Shown one piece after another: positions 62,352-64,000 of a stretch of 64,000 nt of DNA (positions are counted from its first letter, which is position 1; each line of letters starts with the position of its first letter). Under the pieces are notes generated by a model. It searched no databases. It was not told where the DNA came from and was given only the letters and a program-made list of their open reading frames with translations. The position numbers and the translations under genes are program-made. This DNA comes from Streptomonospora salina (lineage in GTDB: Bacteria; Actinomycetota; Actinomycetes; Streptosporangiales; Streptosporangiaceae), in NCBI RefSeq assembly GCF_014204715.1, contig NZ_JACHLY010000001.1:3928501-3992500 (forward strand), read 5' to 3'.

Positions 62352-64000
62352 ATGGAAGCCCCGCTCGAACAGGCGCGTGACGCCTACGCCGATCTCCGCT
62401 GGCACGACGCCTACGTGCAGTTCCGCGCTGCGCGGGAGGCCGGGGAACTCGGCGTCGACGACCTGGCAGCGCTGGCCGACGCGGCGTGGTGGCTGGGCCG
62501 CAACGACGAGTCCCTGACGCTGTCGGAGCGGGTGTACCGCTGCCGCCTGCAGCACGACGATGCGGCTCGAGCCGCGCAACTCGCTGTCGAGGTCGGCTTC
62601 CTCTGGCTGATCCGGGGAGAACCGACCATCGGCTCGGGCTGGATCAGCCGCGCCGCCCGCCTCCTCCAGGACGTACCCGAGTGCGGGGCGCACGGCTACC
62701 TGCGCTATCTTGAGGCGGCCCAAGCTCTGGACCAGGGCCGCTTCGCTGACGCGCTCGACGCGGCCCGGCACATCCGACAGCTGGCCGACCGGTGCGACGA
62801 TCGCACGCTGTACGCCGGAGGACTCGTCACCGAGGGCATCGCGGTCGTCAAGGAAGGGCGCGTCGGCGAAGGCCTCGCGGTGCTCGACGAAGCGATGCTG
62901 CCGGTACGCGCAGGAGAGGTCGCGCCCAAATGGGCGGGAAACCTGTACTGCCAGCTGATGAGTCTCTTCATCGAAACGGCCGACCTCCGCCGTGCCCGCG
63001 ACTGGACCGCTGCGACGGAGCGCTGGTGCGACTGGCACAGCAGCCCCGCGATGTTCGCGGGCGTCTGCCGGGTGCACCGTGCCCAGCTACTGCGCCTCGC
63101 CGGGGCGTGGGGCGACGCCGAGCAGCACGCGACCCAGGCGTGCCGCGACCTCGCCGACATGAACGTCGGTGTGGTCGCGGAGGGCCACTACGTACTCGGC
63201 GATCTGTGCCGGCTCCGTGGCGACCTCGCCGGCGCCCGAGCCGCCTACGATCGGGCGGATGAACTCGGCCGGGATCCGCAGCCCGGCCGGGCCCTGCTAC
63301 GGCTCGCCGAAGGCTGCTGCGCCCCGGCCGGCAGGGAGCTCCGTACCGCCCTGGCCGGTACCGACCAGCCGCTCGGCCGGGCGCCGCTGCTCAGTGCACA
63401 GGTCGATGTCGCGGCGGCCGCAGGCGACGCCGACCTGGCCCGCCGAGCCGCCGGCGAGCTGGGGGACGTCGCCTCCACCTACGGCACGGCCGGTCTCGTG
63501 GCCGCCGCGCGGCAAGCCGCGGGAACGGCACGACTGGTCGCGGGCGAGGCGGAGCGCGCCCTGCCGCTGCTGCGGGACGCGATGCGCCGGTGGCGCGCAC
63601 TGGACGCCCGATTCGACGCGGCGCGGGCCCGGTTCCTTCTCGCGCGAGCGCTCCACGCCCTCGGCGACGTCGACGCGGCGGCCCGCGCGAGTGCCGCGGC
63701 CGCAGCGGTGTTCGCGGAACTGGGAGCGGCAGGCGCCCGGTGTGCGTTCGCCGCGCCGCCCGAGGCCGGCGCCGCGGGCGAGGGGGCGCTCCCCGGCGGC
63801 CTGTCGCCGCGGGAAGCCGAGGTGCTCACGTGCGTGGCGGCGGGCCACGCGAACCGCAGGATCGCCCACGCACTGGCGATCAGCGAGCGGACGGTCGAAC
63901 GCCACCTCGCCAACATCTTCCGCAAGCTCGACGTCGCCTCGCGCACGGAAGCGGCATGCTACGCGTTCGAGCACGGGCTGGCCCACCCCCGCGGCTCCTA
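62352..64000 (+). CDS. LuxR-family regulator with TPR-like N-terminus, reaching the window edge
   Basis: 549 complete codons, with the last partial codon TA at 63999-64000, so the stop is probably the next base. ATG 62352 follows GGGGAGG. Residues 1-~460 are helical TPR-like repeats (DAYADLRWHDAYVQFRAARE, ALDQGRFADALDAARHIRQL, RLRGDLAGARAAYDRADELG). The C-terminal HTH is LSPREAEVLTCVAAGHANRR, then IAHALAISERTVERHLANIF and RKLDVASRTEAACYAF. No ATP-binding domain, so shorter than LAL regulators. The target is unknown. Confidence 0.9.
   Translation, partial: MEAPLEQARDAYADLRWHDAYVQFRAAREAGELGVDDLAALADAAWWLGRNDESLTLSERVYRCRLQHDDAARAAQLAVEVGFLWLIRGEPTIGSGWISRAARLLQDVPECGAHGYLRYLEAAQALDQGRFADALDAARHIRQLADRCDDRTLYAGGLVTEGIAVVKEGRVGEGLAVLDEAMLPVRAGEVAPKWAGNLYCQLMSLFIETADLRRARDWTAATERWCDWHSSPAMFAGVCRVHRAQLLRLAGAWGDAEQHATQACRDLADMNVGVVAEGHYVLGDLCRLRGDLAGARAAYDRADELGRDPQPGRALLRLAEGCCAPAGRELRTALAGTDQPLGRAPLLSAQVDVAAAAGDADLARRAAGELGDVASTYGTAGLVAAARQAAGTARLVAGEAERALPLLRDAMRRWRALDARFDAARARFLLARALHALGDVDAAARASAAAAAVFAELGAAGARCAFAAPPEAGAAGEGALPGGLSPREAEVLTCVAAGHANRRIAHALAISERTVERHLANIFRKLDVASRTEAACYAFEHGLAHPRGS

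Noticed and set aside
1-64000. CRISPR arrays, tRNA or rRNA genes, replication origin, phage structural genes
   Set aside because: No regularly spaced repeats, cloverleaf-like genes or origin-type box clusters were noticed on reading either strand.

Overview
The window is very GC-rich, with GTG/TTG starts, tightly overlapping genes, and families typical of actinomycetes: the HTH-DUF5753/DUF397/ATP-binding trio, a HelR-type RNA polymerase recycling ATPase, and an XRE-MmyB regulator next to an aldo-keto reductase. A filamentous actinomycete, possibly of the Nocardiopsaceae, is my inference; no rRNA or tRNA is present to confirm it. 

Layout. 1-5.6 kb: frameshifted luciferase-like oxidoreductase cut by the left edge, a thioredoxin lipoprotein plus CcdA-like pair, and helR. 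5.6-14.5 kb: GMC (choline-dehydrogenase-like) oxidoreductase, a glycine betaine/choline-type ABC transporter, a type I sulfatase and its formylglycine-generating enzyme; this looks like import and use of a sulfated or quaternary-amine osmolyte. 14.5-17.5 kb: secreted protein and an ATP-binding/HTH/DUF397 regulatory set of lower GC. 17.5-31.9 kb: an island-like region. It holds a minus-strand, overlapping nine-gene operon (radical SAM, phosphoketolase-like TPP enzyme, enolase-superfamily enzyme, unknown protein, HAD phosphatase, methyltransferase, creatininase-like amidohydrolase, PhyH dioxygenase, YrdC-like protein). A divergent HTH-DUF5919 and NUDIX pair, an HD protein and degenerate hemC/hemB paralogues flank it. 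An IS5-family element sits inside yrdC and an IS3-family element sits between the radical SAM and TPP genes, so the pathway is probably crippled here. 

32-33.6 kb: a PIMT-like methyltransferase overlapped by 4 nt by a 34-residue proline-rich peptide ORF whose only Asp is in an Asp-Gly pair; this is a candidate imiditide-like RiPP locus and my first choice for an undescribed system. 33.7-41.4 kb: LysR regulator, a complete oligopeptide/dipeptide ABC transporter and a GNAT acetyltransferase. 41.5-44.9 kb: a DUF4352-like protein, a deletion-fused ABC ATPase pseudogene, a membrane protein and a lipoprotein remnant. 44.9-53.1 kb: a LacI-controlled carbohydrate locus (GH127, two permeases, binding protein, secreted clan-A glycosidase) with two perfect operator palindromes. 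53.1-54.2 kb: IS30 debris and a decayed copy of the DUF4352-like gene. 54.3-56.8 kb: cupin, TIM-barrel and UPF0261 operon. 57-64 kb: XRE regulator and aldo-keto reductase, FkbM methyltransferase, a HupE/UreJ-like gene split by an in-frame amber codon, and a LuxR-type regulator running to the right edge. 

Several genes carry small indels (1 kb, 30 kb, 31 kb). These may be true pseudogenes or assembly errors at short GC repeats, and I flag them as such.
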